A stretch of 64,000 bases of DNA. Origin: Undaria pinnatifida (Eukaryota > Sar > Phaeophyceae > Laminariales > Alariaceae). Made by a program: the position numbers and the translations under genes. The notes beneath the pieces are model-generated. The model did not search any database. It was not told the DNA's origin and worked only from the letters and a program-made list of their open reading frames with translations. Below are positions 11,393 through 22,599 of this stretch, one piece after another; positions within the stretch are counted from its first letter, which is position 1; each line of letters starts with the position of its first letter. Where the stretch lies: assembly GCA_012845835.1 (NCBI GenBank), contig JABAKD010000008.1, positions 1,413,058-1,477,057 on the forward strand, read 5' to 3'.

Positions 11393-12087
11393 ACGGCTTC
11401 TTTGGATTGGTGAACAAGCGTCGCCGTGGGCGAACGGACGCGCTATATACCACTGCACTGGAAGTCTGTAACTTGAGTTGCGGTAAAATCGAAAGATACA
11501 TACTTTTTGTGCAGTAGGGCGAGGAGGGGGGGGGGGGGGAGCTTGCCTTAGCCAACAGTCTCATCACTTTGTCGTGAGAGGAGTGGTGTTGCAGGCGTGT
11601 AAGGGCCGGGGGGGGGGGATATGGCTGCGAGTGAGCGTTTGCAACCGGACAAATTCGCAAGTCTAGCATAGGAATTGCTGCGCTTGTTTGATTGTTGCCT
11701 GCTCTCAGGTTCTGTTGTGTGGGGCATGGTAACGGTCGACGCTTGTTTTGTCTTTGAGGGAACAGGTGTCCGCGAAATACGATATTAGTCCTTGAAGCCA
11801 TACCACAGCAGTGGTGGAAACAATAATTTTGCAATAATTTGATGCCAATTTCCTACGCAAACGAAGACGTCCTGCGCCGAGCCGATGTGCGTGCTTGCAT
11901 GCCACAGAGTTTACGTTAAGGAAGGACGACAACGATGGGTGCGTATCATCTACACACCATACAAATCTTTTTTACCGTGATTACAGCAGTATCGACCGTG
12001 TGCGGTGTGGAACCCGGCGTGCAGGCGAAAATCGTGTAAACGGTCAAATTGGGGACAATCGCCCACAATCCAACATTATACTCAATT

Positions 12088-12905
12088 GTCACAATTTTAG
12101 GGCTGGGCCCTGGTCCAGTATGTACTGCCAGTAGTTCTGCTGTACTGGCAGTACTACTGCTGTACTGGCTGAGGGGGATGCCAGGGTGCCAGTACCTTGG
12201 CTGTTTACGTGCGTCCTATACTAACCCCTCAATAAACAGCGAAATCCCATCCATATTCACAGGTTCGTAAGAGCAGAAAGGGCACGCAGAACAGCTAGAG
12301 CGAGGGGATAGAGCTCAAGAAACCTACATAGCGCGGTATTTTTTTTCCTTTTTTGTTTTCGGCGGAGAATATGAGTGAACGTCATGTTTGGAACAATATT
12401 GAATGTAGATGGGTGTGTGTACAAAAATAATTACGTCTCCGAGTCCGCGATGTCGCAAACGGTACGAGCGATGCGGTTTGGCTCACGCGTCGAACATGTT
12501 TTTGAACCCATGTTCCACCTTTTCAGTATCTGCAGGCTGCGTGCTGCAATGCGCCGTATTCCCGCACAATCCTGTTCATCATACTCTTCGCTCGCTTTTG
12601 CTTTTCATTCATTTTCTTCTTCGTCAATCTACCACCAAATCGTATTTGAAACATGGTCCAACTACGACGTATTTTTTAGCTTCTAGTGAAGCCAAAACGT
12701 GTAAAAAGGTACCTTCGGTACGGCGCCTCCAGCGGGGCCCTTCGGGGGCGACTCCGGCGGGCCCCCCTTGCCAGCGGGGGGGGGGCGGGGATCGCGGCTT
12801 GGCCGCGACCACCAGTGCACTGGCCGGGTCCAGTCTACTGGCATATGACGCAGCCAGTACACACTGTACTGGCTAGAGCTGCCAGGGCTCAGCCCTACAA
12901 AATTT
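12088..12905. repeat. Segment bounded by inverted repeats of about 100 bp
   Basis: The left end reads 'CAATTTTAGGGCTGGGCCCT' followed by repeated 'TGTACTGGC' words. The right end, on the opposite strand, reads 'AAATTTTGTAGGGCTGAGCC' followed by 'CCAGTACAGTGTGTACTGGC'. The arms are imperfect. Between them are a stretch with no convincing gene and a G+C-rich block at 12715-12815. It is plausibly a small non-autonomous DNA transposon. Confidence 0.5.
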
Positions 12906-13754
12906 CGTTCTTGATCGATGGAAGTGCCTTCCTAATACAAGGTACTCGTACATGAAATAAATTATGCCCTAATCAACCTGCCTTGGGAGCAGGGTATCCT
13001 TTTCAGCCAGAAACAGTTGTCCTGTCGCGGTTCCTAACACGCAGCGCTTTCACACGTTCGACGCAATACTTCCCGAGTGCCCCGTTCTAATTCGCGACAC
13101 CAACAGCTCAACGGGTCCGTCCCGCTTGCGAGTGAGTCTGATACCCACATCGCGATCAGCAGGTGCGCCAACAACCCAACCACTTAAGTTACTTTTGCTG
13201 GCAAACGTTTCGACCCAACACAACGGGTCGCGTGCAGCTAGGCTCCCTAGTCCCAAATTCCACAACGCTTTTCGACGAACTCCAGATTGGGCAACCTACG
13301 CCATTCAAATTTGGAGAGTTGGAACTGAATCATGTTTTGTTTTTCGCGCTCAAACCAGGACGACTCTGCAGGACCAGTCAGCAGGCTACAAGGGAATCCA
13401 TGACAATCGTCCTGGTTTGAGTCGTTTTGAAGCTTTGACAAAAAAGGGTGCTAAACTCGACTATCATTATCGGACACGTAGCTCGGCAAGACTAGTCTTT
13501 ATCACAGACTACGCCATACTCCAACCCCCGTGCCCGCCATGGGTGCGGAACTATCCTGGTTTGCAACTTAGCACATGGTGCTTCGTGGCAGGGCAGCACA
13601 TGGTGTGGCAGCACATGGTGCGTTCCCAGTGACTTTAGTTACTGGCATCTGTCAGGAAGTGAGCTTGAATCCTCCAAATCCTCTGCCGTTCAAGGATATA
13701 CGGGAAACCGCGTGCGCCAAGGGCGACCCACCAAGGCCCAGGATGAATACGCCT

Positions 13755-13844
13755 CTATTCCTCAACGAACGCCTCGTTTTTTACAATCCCCTCTTTCTCT
13801 GCCTGGGTGTACTCGGCGTTTGTAAGAATCTCGTACTTCCCATT
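13755..13844 (-). CDS. Lumen protein exon 4 (C-terminus)
   Basis: The acceptor CTTCCGACAG precedes 13844. The exon reads NGKYEILTNAEYTQAEKEGI, then VKNEAFVEE and a TAG stop at 13757-13755. The acidic end and lack of hydrophobic residues suit a soluble lumen protein. Confidence 0.8.
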   Translation of the reverse strand, partial: NGKYEILTNAEYTQAEKEGIVKNEAFVEE

Positions 13845-13849
13845 CTGTC

Positions 13850-14175
13850 GGAAGGAGGGTACGCGAAACAAAAATTTGAGGGAAGGGGAAAAGGGCAGTG
13901 GTTGGCGGCGGGATTCGGCAACCGCATCGAAAAACGCGTCAGCGGACAACCTATGTATTTTTCGAAAAACAAACGCGGCCTGCACGGCGTCTATATTCAC
14001 GCCAATCAAATTAGAGCGAAAGGGAAAAGGGCAGTGGCTGGTGGCGGGATTCGGCAACCACATCGAAGAACGACTAAATTACTTACTTTTCGAAAACCAC
14101 ATGCGGCAGCCCGTACGCGTGCACACTCCGAGGAATTTCAAGTACTACAGTAAGCCCTTTATAACCGCACCCACC
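13850..14175 (-). repeat. Tandem duplication inside the last intron of the lumen-protein gene
   Basis: Two units of about 150 bases share 'GGTTGCCGAATCCCGCC' and a stretch ending 'TTTTCGAAAA', read on the minus strand. The unit next to exon 4 ends in the functional acceptor. The distal unit carries a perfect donor-like GTAAGT at about 14082, while the matching site in the near unit has decayed. The duplicate may be a remnant of a skipped or lost exon-intron junction. Confidence 0.7.
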
Positions 14176-14477
14176 TTTTCGGGGGCAAACCCCTGGCATG
14201 GACGTGTTTTTTAGCCAGTGGTAAAAGAGTTAAGCGCGTCGCGGCATTCAAGCACGCATGTACCGTTAGCATAGTACCAGGTACATAAGAGACGTACAGG
14301 GCATTTCGAAAGCGTCAAACTTCAGTGAAATATGGGAACTTGGCACGGCACGAGCGGGCATCCAGACTCCTGGAGCGGGGAAAAGGGTCGCGTTTCAGCG
14401 CATGCGAAATTGAGGGGATGCGCGCCGTACCCTTCGAAAATGAAAAAGCGTAGAGTTGTAAGTTTTGTTTTATTTTT

Positions 14478-14700
14478 CACGACTAACGGCTAGTTATTAG
14501 TTGGGTGGTGGAGTCAAGCCAACTAACTGACTTAGTAATGACGAGTAAGAACCGCGCGGCGAGTCACAAACGCGCCAGCCAGGTGCAAAGATGCAGAACT
14601 CCTTAAGCTACCGCACGCAACCAACTGTAATACCTAGCCAACTAATATTAGTCGGCGACTTACTGTTAGAATAGTCAGCCAGCTCACAACCCTAAAATGA
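14478..14700. repeat. Dispersed repeat family D, copy in lumen-gene intron 3
   Basis: It contains 'GGGTGGTGGAGTCAAGCC', 'GCGGCGAGTCACAAACGCGC', 'GATGCAGAACTCCT' and 'TACTGTTAGAATAGTC', and ends near 'CACAACCCTAAAAT'. The same succession of words occurs at 27040-27495, and the ends alone occur at 53485-53585. No coding content is seen. Confidence 0.75.
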
Positions 14701-15307
14701 TATAATAGTTCAATGCGAGGCGTTATAGCGGCAAGGAGTGGGGCGTACAAAAACGGCATACGAGACTTTAATAAGAACCAGAAGTACCGACCAAGGCTGG
14801 GTTTCTTACTAGGGAAAGGGCGTGTTTTAATTTACCGGCTCCCGGATTTCTTATCTTGCTGTAAATATGAGACTGTCATTCCTCTACCTTGTTTCTTATT
14901 AGATGTCCTGTACTTTACCAGGTATTGTTTTACATGGTTTGCGACCGCGCAGTCTGGAGCGCAAGGCATGAAAAAGTCAAGACATAAGCCTCGGGCCAGA
15001 GGACTCGGAATTCCAAGGAATTTTCGATCGGCGGTAGGAAAGACTCGCATTGTATCGTCTCACTTCGAACCAACCTTACCTAGGTGAACATCGTTTATAT
15101 GCGTTATGATGTTGACAAGGTCACACAACCAGCGTGCGGCAATAAGAATGATGTTTAGCTTTCAATGAAAATACCGCACCCTGCTTGCTGTCTTTGCTTC
15201 GGTACTAGCTGGTGTCTAGCAACGGCGTTGGGTTGCTATTTCGTTACACCTTTTCATGAACACGCTAACCAAGGCGACAGGACCGACGAAGCTAACGTCA
15301 GGCTGAC

Positions 15308-15348
15308 CTTGTGTTTCACCATGTGCTTGTTCTCAGCCCGGAAGTAAT
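15308..15348 (-). CDS. Lumen protein exon 3 (41-bp microexon)
   Basis: The acceptor CCCTGCGCAG precedes 15348 and the donor GTCAGC follows 15308. The two leading bases complete an aspartate codon with exon 2, and the rest reads YFRAENKHMVKHK, ending in phase 0. The short exon was found by searching for a piece that joins exon 2 (phase 1) to exon 4 (phase 0). Confidence 0.75.
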
Positions 15349-15544
15349 CTGCGCAGGGGACACGACATCGAGAATACGGGAGGAGCACCGTGTGATACGA
15401 TTGTTAGGGTGAGGTTACACACGCTGTTGGCAGACACGGTCGCCTATGGCAGGCAATACGGTTGACCATCGATCTGCAAGGTGTCGATCAAGCATACTCA
15501 TTGCCCGTTTCCTTTTCTTGCCTGCTTCACACTCCACACTCCAC

Positions 15545-15550
15545 AGTCCA

Positions 15551-15591
<41 letters not shown>

Positions 15592-15620
15592 TCACTATTA
15601 CTACAGTACTACTACCGCTG
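15545..15620 (+). repeat. (ACT)n microsatellite in lumen-gene intron 2
   Basis: About sixteen uninterrupted ACT triplets, then an imperfect extension with ATCACT and ATTACT. It lies between exons 2 and 3 of the lumen-protein gene. Confidence 0.95.
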
Positions 15621-15855
15621 CGTATGTCCTACGTGAGGATCACACGCTATACCCATAAATATCATATCATAGCGTGATGCACACTTGCCGAGTGTTACGT
15701 ACCCGGTACGTAACCGTGACAATATTTAGAAAAGGAACCGACTAATACAAGGGACGGCAATTGCTTGAACGTCCGCCCATGGAGATAAAAACAACCGTTA
15801 TCATGGAGTTTCGTTCAGGGCAAACCGCGGTGTACTCAACGAAGTGCAGGCTCAC

Positions 15856-15996
15856 CTTTGAAGTTGTGATCATTGTACTTGTCGAGGGTCTGCTGGATAT
15901 AAAAGTCCTTGCTTAGAGCGGATTTCGCTTGGAGGCTCTTGATTAATTCATTCCCTTCTGCCAAGTCGTCGCACTGAGCACCCTCGCCGGTTATAC
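15856..15996 (-). CDS. Lumen protein exon 2
   Basis: The acceptor ATTTCAG precedes 15996 and the donor GTGAGC follows 15856. In the only phase compatible with exon 1 the 141 bases are open and read ITGEGAQCDDLAEGNELIKS and onward to YNDHNFK. This is the bulk of the mature protein: helical, charged, and without membrane segments. It ends one base into the next codon. Confidence 0.83.
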
Positions 15997-17082
15997 CTGA
16001 AATTGGAGATAAAGGAGCGAACGTGTATCATAGGCACAAAACATCTATCTTTGTTTTTGGCAAATACGTCAGGAGACAGCACTTTCGCTCCTTGACACAT
16101 GGCAAATTTGTTTTAATTTTCTGTCACGGACACCAAACTACTACTACCCTGGTAGGTTGTAGTGTGGAAACTCGGCCCCACTAGGTTTTCTTCTAGTGTG
16201 AAAGCTCGGCCCTACAACGTTGACAGCGTTGAGAGCGGGCGTTTTCCCTTGCTTGACATGTTTCCTTGTATCTTTGCTCTCTAGCCATGTCTTGCAGTCC
16301 CGCGGGCGGTCAAGTGTGCTCGAATGGAACTGGGTACTAGGTATGCTGGATGCGTGCTTTTTGTACAAAATCTAAGAATGTGCCTCGTATGATATCTGTA
16401 CCCTGTGCCAGGTACTGCGAGTATATAGCTTGGAAGGGCGGTACAAAGGAGCTGCCTTCCCGAAAACATCCCGCATCCCGCGTGCTGCACTGCGGCCATG
16501 CGGAACGACAAGCAGTAGGTGGGGAGACGGCGCAAACACATACTTTCTTGAACTGTTACACTGAATTCATGAGATGCGAAACCAACACGAGTCAAAGCGT
16601 GGCAGGAAAATCGTGCACTGCCAGCATGAGCGCTGCCGGGCCCCGCCCCGCCCGGCCCAGTTTGCGGTTTGCGGTGAACCACGACGCCCGATGCGGTGCA
16701 TAAATTCTTAATCCTAATTCGAAATTCTAGAAATTCGAGGTGTGGGGCCTACAATACCCTGTGCGGTCGTGGTCCCTCAATAGTACTGTGCCTTGCCAGG
16801 CGATTTTGCACGCGCAAAAGTGGAATCCCAAACTAACCCGGGATTTGTAGTGCCGTACTCGTACTCTTGTCCAACGGGGTCGCGACAGGTGACAAGCCAT
16901 TTTCGCCGCACTAAACTGCGACCCGGCACTGAAAGCTAACGAAAGTACCGCACTATCACGGGTGGCGTGTTGTACCTGGTATAGTCTATACCAGTGAGCG
17001 CGAACATGATGACACATGATCCGGCGGTGCGATCTACCATCTCGCCTGCCTCCCAGAAAAAGATCCACACCCGTGAACTCAC

Positions 17083-17344
17083 ATCGAGGGCTGATAGAAA
17101 CGTCTGCTCGCGCGACTTCAGCACCAGTCACCACTCCTGTAGCCAGGAGAGCGCCTCCTAGCAGCACCGTTCCAGCTAACCTATTCAACGAGGACGGCAA
17201 CGTCATCACTGTGCTTGAGCAGCATCGATGAGACGAGGAAGTTGCGCGGACAGCGTTCGCACCAAGGGGTACTCTGTGCTGCAATGCAAAGCCATCCGTA
17301 CAGTACGGTGCTATAAACGCAACAGCGAACAGCACGAAGCGCAT
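17083..17344 (-). CDS. Lumen protein exon 1 (targeting sequences)
   Basis: The ATG is at 17344. The first 18 residues, MRFVLFAVAFIAPYCTDG, form a secretory signal. The following FALQHR puts phenylalanine at the cleavage site, as in the ASAFAP-type motif of heterokont plastid proteins. A serine- and arginine-bearing stretch follows, then the hydrophobic segment LAGTVLLGGALLATGVV and the lumen cleavage site EVARA before DVSISPR. The exon ends after one base of the next codon at a consensus donor, GTGAGT, at 17082. No twin-arginine pair is visible, so Sec import is as likely as Tat. Confidence 0.82.
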
Positions 17345-17592
17345 TATGTCGTGTGGAGAGAGAGATGTACCAGGTATATCTTCGTAGGGCGTGCCCGTGT
17401 CGCGTGTCGTGTGCTCGTTTCTAAAATCGGTTGAAAAAAGGTTTCCACCACTAGGGGAGGCGACTCCAACAAGGGAGATGCATTCATCTACTTCGGCACA
17501 AAACCTTCCTGTTGCGAGCCAACCCGACTGCTGCTCACGGAACTCTGGTGCTCTCCTCCCTTACGCCCACCGGTCATTGGTGCTTGAATGAG

Positions 17593-17676
17593 AAGTCACT
17601 GGAACGTTACAGGCCACCTGCGACCGTCTGGATCGACTTCCAGGGCTACAATTTCTCGAGTTTGAGCTGCCTTGAG
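17593..17676 (+). CDS. Possible isolated plus-strand exon
   Basis: Between an AG at 17591-17592 and a GTGCGC donor-like site at 17677 lie 28 open codons reading KSLERYRPPATVWIDFQGYN and then FSSLSCLE. The composition looks protein-like, but no partner exon was identified. A chance open stretch is a real alternative. Confidence 0.25.
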
Positions 17677-19409
17677 GTGCGCGTCGTGAGACTAGTTTGC
17701 CAAATTTCCCAACCAAGAGCAAGAACTGGCTGTGTAGTCTATGCTCTACGTAGTCGAGGCGAGGTAGGTGTGTGAGTAGCGCCCTCTTCTGCTACGAAGT
17801 GGACGACTATAATGTTTTTGGCCTATGTGTGTTTGTGTGCATGAGCCTGGTGCTACTCCCGCTATTTAAGTGCAAACCAAGACACGTACGAAACTCAAAG
17901 TTTCTTTTTTTGGCCTATGATCAGCGAGAAACAGAAAAAGGGCGATGTGATAGCATTCCGAATCCGACCCTTCCAGCAGTCCCTTTGCTTTGGATCCCTC
18001 ATACACACAACATCCGTCTGTCTGTTTGTCCGTTGTCCGCCAGTTATGCCGCATTGATAGTGTAGCCCCTGGCCAGCTGGCCAGCGAACACCTCATTGAC
18101 CCATGCGGGAGTGTATGGTTGCATCACATACGGTATGGGAAAGGGGCGCAAGTCTTGGCGATAGAGATAAGCGGAAGAGTGGGCATGCCGACAATATGTA
18201 CGAAGTACTCGTACTAGGTATCAGGAACCTGGTACTCTTATCTTCCAGATCTGTACCCATGTAAAAGGATGCAGAAGTCGAACACATCGCCCATGCCTGG
18301 ATATTGCAGTCACTTGAAGTCAATTGCACCTATGGTGTATCTCATGTGCTACTGTGCAGGCATAAATAGCAGACAGGTGTGGTGTGATGGCTTAAGTCTT
18401 GCAGGGGCGTCCCCAATCGACGTTTCGAGTCGCTCGTTGTTTCCTTCGTTAGTGCCATCACGCCCGAAATGCAAACGAGAAAAGTCGTTGACGCTTCGCG
18501 GCAGGTGCGAGGTGGATGGTGCGTCGTCCACGCCATTTGTGAGGCGATTGCTGTGGGGACATAGATGATCCCCTTTGAAGGAAGAAACCTGTTGAGCCCT
18601 TCCTCGTTGTCGCTCACTTGCGAAGGTTGCTTGGAGGTAGAAGAAGAGAAAGTTTTTTTCCCCGTTCAGATCGCGGACGAAGTCGGATCAAACGCTCACC
18701 CAAGCCTTCCCTTTACATCCCTGTTTTCATATCGAACAGGGCCTCCCAAGCATTACGAAATCCGTTCCCATATCTTATCCCTAGGGCATACCAACCCTCT
18801 AGAACGAAAGATAACATCTGCCTTTTATGACTGTTTTATACCGCATGCTCTGGTAGAGGGTGTGGACTATCAATAGGTCCACCACGCGGCCAAATGATAC
18901 GTACGGTAGCGAACGACAATATCACTCGCCAATAGCTTGTCGTCGCCACTGCCACTGCGTGAATATTTTTATTCGTTAAGGCTTTGCGGTGCGTTAGGAA
19001 CACCCTTCCGCATTATGCCTCTCCATCGACGCAACTCCCTTCGTCTCCTTCTGCAACCTCACGGCAAGCCCCCCGGTCATAGCACGTCTTCGAAAGTGAT
19101 TGTGACCTGTTCCCTCCCCGTCAAACATCGAAGCATGTGGCCCTCAATTATCTTATCAATCAATACCCTCTATTAATCGCCCCCCAACCCCCTTCGGGTT
19201 AGCCCTTGTACAGCCGCAAAAAAAGGTTCTTCTGCTTCCGAGTAGTATGTCTCAAAACGTGGGTGCCGCTCTAAAAGGCTTTCAGTTTTAACCCTTATCC
19301 CCTTCCCCCTTGCGACATCGCGCGCACATCGCCCGATCGAAAAACATCAGGCCAACCGTCCACTTCCAAGCTCGCGCGACTACGTCTGTATATTCGGAAA
19401 ATACTTCTC
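17677..19409. other. No supported gene
   Basis: Several open frames of 60-103 codons occur on both strands, but none has a recognisable domain or clean splice sites. The last 250 bases before the AP2 gene are pyrimidine-rich and may include its 5' leader or promoter. Confidence 0.45.
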
Positions 19410-19577
19410 GTGGTGCTGCTCGAGGTTTCCCCCGCATTCCCGACCCCCCCCCAATCAGCGTTCTGGCGGCACGATAACATTTCCGGTCCAGCAACCACCA
19501 TTGGCGAGGAGACAAATCCGAGGCATGCGGCACCTGTGGCTGTGCCGATACCTGGAACAGGAGCGTCCGCATCGGTC

Positions 19578-20597
19578 ATGTCAGCGCAGGCTGTAGCCGA
19601 GCAAGGCTCCAAACAAAAAAAATCGGAGTGGGAAAACCTTCTTGGCGCGGCCCATCTCGAGCTGCGCGCCCAAGAGGCAGGGCCTGTGCTGAAGGCCGAT
19701 ACCGCCAATGCCAACGCCCGGGTTCCCTATTCCAACGCCCGTTACAGTGCTGGCGCCAATCGCCACGAGGCAGCCGCAGCGACATCTTCCACAGGGCTGG
19801 GATTCACCGCGCGCAGCACAGGGCCGGAATTGGCCACACATAGCACGAAAAGCCGTGGGGGTGGGACAGATGCCAACCGAGGGACTGTCCATATCGCCGA
19901 CCGGGACGACGCCAACAGCTTGCTCGCCAACCGACCGAAAGCGGTTCTCGGCCATGGCTCGATGGCGGATCCGGCCACCTGCGCCAGCACCGGTGCCACC
20001 ATCCGACCAAAACCAGCCACGGCCAATGGTGCGACCGAAGATCCTTGCCCCGTGGGTCTTCCGAACGCTCCCTCGCGTGTAATGGTTGCGCGCCGCGCAC
20101 AGAAGACCGAGTCGAGGTTGACCGCCGTCAGTAGTACCATGTCAGCGCCGGTTGTGCCCTCGACGTGCGGGATGGTAGCGCCAGCGTCTTCGGGGATTCT
20201 CGTAGAAGAAGAACATGGAAACGTTCGCGTGCAGACGAGCGACGCAGCAAGCGAAAGCCACGTGCGGCTGGCACATCCGCGGGTGAAAGGGATGGGCAAA
20301 CGCGGCCCCCTTGGGCAGTCTCACTTCAAGGGCGTTAGCATCACCCGCGCCGGCACCTGGCGCGCCGTGATATACAAAGGTCGCAAGCAGCAGTACCTGG
20401 GTGTATTCGACAGTGAATTCGACGCCGCCCGCGCGTACGATGCTGCGGCGCTCCGTTTGTTCCCGGAGGGAGCTCCGCTGAACAATCCCGACGTGGTGGA
20501 GCGCCAGTTGTACGAAATTAGCGCCGCCGATGGCAAGCCCATTGCTACAGCTGGCACGCCGAATGTGCCGCACGAGGAAGAATCGCCGCATGCATAG
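19578..20597 (+). CDS. AP2/ERF-domain protein (putative transcription factor)
   Basis: The first ATG is at 19578 and the frame stays open to TAG at 20595-20597, giving 339 residues. It is open further back to about 19410 without an ATG, so an upstream exon or longer start is possible. Residues 1-245 are low-complexity, rich in Ala, Thr, Pro and Ser, and probably disordered. From about residue 250 a single AP2 domain reads SHFKGVSITRAGTWRAVIYK, then QYLGVFDSEFDAARAYDAAA, with the characteristic YLG, FDSE and ARAYD residues of the strand-strand-strand-helix fold. AP2 domains bind GC-rich DNA elements. The body is clearly more G+C-rich than its flanks. It has no intron, unlike its neighbours, which could reflect a retroposed or recently acquired gene. 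Confidence 0.85.
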   Translation: MSAQAVAEQGSKQKKSEWENLLGAAHLELRAQEAGPVLKADTANANARVPYSNARYSAGANRHEAAAATSSTGLGFTARSTGPELATHSTKSRGGGTDANRGTVHIADRDDANSLLANRPKAVLGHGSMADPATCASTGATIRPKPATANGATEDPCPVGLPNAPSRVMVARRAQKTESRLTAVSSTMSAPVVPSTCGMVAPASSGILVEEEHGNVRVQTSDAASESHVRLAHPRVKGMGKRGPLGQSHFKGVSITRAGTWRAVIYKGRKQQYLGVFDSEFDAARAYDAAALRLFPEGAPLNNPDVVERQLYEISAADGKPIATAGTPNVPHEEESPHA

Positions 20598-21249
20598 GAG
20601 ACATAGATTCAAAGGCGATGGTGTTGATAATAGGTTTTGGGAATTTTGGTCGGCGGACTGACGGACGGTCGTAGGAAATTTGGGTTAACCTAGCTTAATC
20701 CCCAAATTTTTACCTGGTATGTCGGTAAGAACGGCCGCCTACACTGATCAAGTTGAAAGGGGCGGGACTTCTGGACTTGGCGCGGACCGATCTATGAATA
20801 GCAGCAGGATTGTTCAAAGGAGGCTTTCTCCACATCTTGTTATCTCTTTTTAGTGATATAGAAATGAAAATGGAAATTATGTAACGTACAACACGACGTC
20901 TACCAATCAGGAAAATGAGGGCACGAAAATCTCTTTTGTTTTCGTTCGTGGGAAACGTCGTGCCCAGGCGTGTGTACCCGTTGGCTTGGAGTGGCACCGC
21001 CGCACCCTAGCTGGCGCAATTTTTGTTATGCGCCTCATGAATAGGTGAAGGTGATGGTGTGTGTTGTTAATAAATGGAAACAGAAACTTAATGAAACAAC
21101 ACATTTTCTTTGGGTGCCAGGACAAGCAGCTACGGGAACCACATCGCCCGCCCCCCCTTGCAGCTTAAACGACGGCGACATGCGTACTGATTTCTGAGTG
21201 CGTTTTTATTTCTTGTTTGATGTACGACTTGCTTCAGTCTTTGGTTGTT

Positions 21250-21365
21250 TGTTTTGCTTTCCTGGGATTTACTTCAACTCCAGAGTTATTCGAGCCACTG
21301 TCACTTTTGTGACCGCGGACTAGATTATACAGTAATACATTATGTGCGAGAACAACAACTACTAC
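21250..21365. repeat. Dispersed repeat (pair with 30140-30250)
   Basis: It reads 'ACTTCAACTCCAGAGTTATT', then 'TGTGACCGCGGACTAGATTA', then 'GTGCGAGAACAACAACTACT'. The region at 30140-30250 has the same word order (CAGCTCCAGAGTGACTGGAG, TGTGACCACGGACTTGATTA, GTGAGAACGACAACAACAAC). The flanking bases 20598-21249 and 21366-21919 hold nothing I can name. Confidence 0.65.
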
Positions 21366-21919
21366 GCCTGCGTGCGCCACACTCACTGGTGTCCTTACCC
21401 CAAAGATGATCGGAATACACTTGTTGTCGCGCCGTTCATTCATAGAGCTGTACTAAGGTATACCCATTGTAGTGTTACCGCGCCGTAGGCCAACCGCACC
21501 AGCAAAACAACATCGATAGCAAAAATCAAGCGAGCGCGCTGCCCGCAAACATACTTTGAATCTGGATGCTGAATGTTGGATTTTAGTTGCGTGTGTGGCC
21601 GAAGGATGTCGATCAGGTAGTGAACGTGTTACCGTAGGACCGTGGGTGACGCCACGTGGTATCCAGGGATTTCCCACCAATAAAAATAGCGTGTTTTAAC
21701 CCTTTTCCAACTCCAGTGATATTATCTCAGTCAAATTCCAAGTGCTTTGAGAACTGCCAAAAAGGGTTAAAAAAAAATTGACCAAGGAACTTTCCGCTAC
21801 ACACACCATGGGTACCATTATCCCGCCATAACCCGAGTACAACGGTGCAACTGCCAATCAGAACACGGTGGGCAGACCCATGCTACGTAGAGCCAAATAT
21901 TCATCAGGGTCCTCACCTA

Positions 21920-22255
21920 ACGAGAGCTCTTTTACCCCCACCTAAAACGTGCTGCCTTATTTTTCCGACGCTCTTCACTTCGAAAGAGGTATTTTTATAT
22001 CATCCAAAAACCAACAGCCTTGCTTTTCCGAGGCTCCTCACACGAAGAGCCCTTTACATCATCCAAAAACGTACTGCCCTTATTTTTTGGAGGGCTCCTC
22101 GCTTGAAGAGCTCTTTTCATCATAAAAAAACTCACTGCCCTTGTTTTTTCTGGGGCCCCTCAGCTGAAGAGCTCTTCGCCTCGCCCAAAAACCTAACTGC
22201 CTAATTTTCCAGAGGCTCCTCGATGGAAGAGCTGTTTACCTCGCCTAACACTTCG
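21920..22255 (+). repeat. Tandem repeat, about 60-bp unit, five copies
   Basis: Each unit contains an 'AAGAGCTCTT'-type hexamer palindrome core, 'CATC.CCCAAAAAC', 'ACTGCC' and 'GAGGCTCCTC'. The copies are diverged and length-variable. Related words continue at 22280-22480 and again near 24520-24680. Confidence 0.75.
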
Positions 22256-22599
22256 AGAAAACGCCAAAATGAACCCCCATGAACACCCCATGGCCTAGGT
22301 ATATACAACGAAAAATGTTGTAAAAACAGGAAAATGAAAATGGATCCCGATGAACCATCTCATGGTCCGCGTATACAACCAAAAAAAATAGTAAAAACAT
22401 GAAAATACGCTTGCCACGGTGGGGGTGCACTTCAGTTTTTCTCTGGTGCCTCGCTCGAGGAGGTAGGTTTACATCCGACCATCTCATCATCTGACCCGAA
22501 CACAAAAAGTTAAGAAAAAAATGAAAGCTCAACACGATGGACAACGGTCAGTCCAAATCGCCTGTAGGTATGCTCAAGAATTTGAAGGCTCAACAAGAA

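Larger units (their letters stand above)
13755..17344 (-). other. Gene: thylakoid-lumen protein (four exons, 177 aa)
   Basis: Four exons joined in phase (17344-17083, 15996-15856, 15348-15308, 13844-13755) give a 177-residue protein with no internal stop. Introns are about 1086, 507 and 1463 bases, all GT-AG. The precursor has three targeting parts: a signal peptide, a plastid transit peptide starting at phenylalanine, and a hydrophobic lumen signal ending ARA. The mature part is about 97 residues and charged, with two cysteines ten residues apart at its start. The layout places it in the thylakoid lumen of a secondary plastid. Size and location are those of small extrinsic photosystem II subunits such as Psb31, but I do not recognise the family and make no functional claim. 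Confidence 0.8.
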
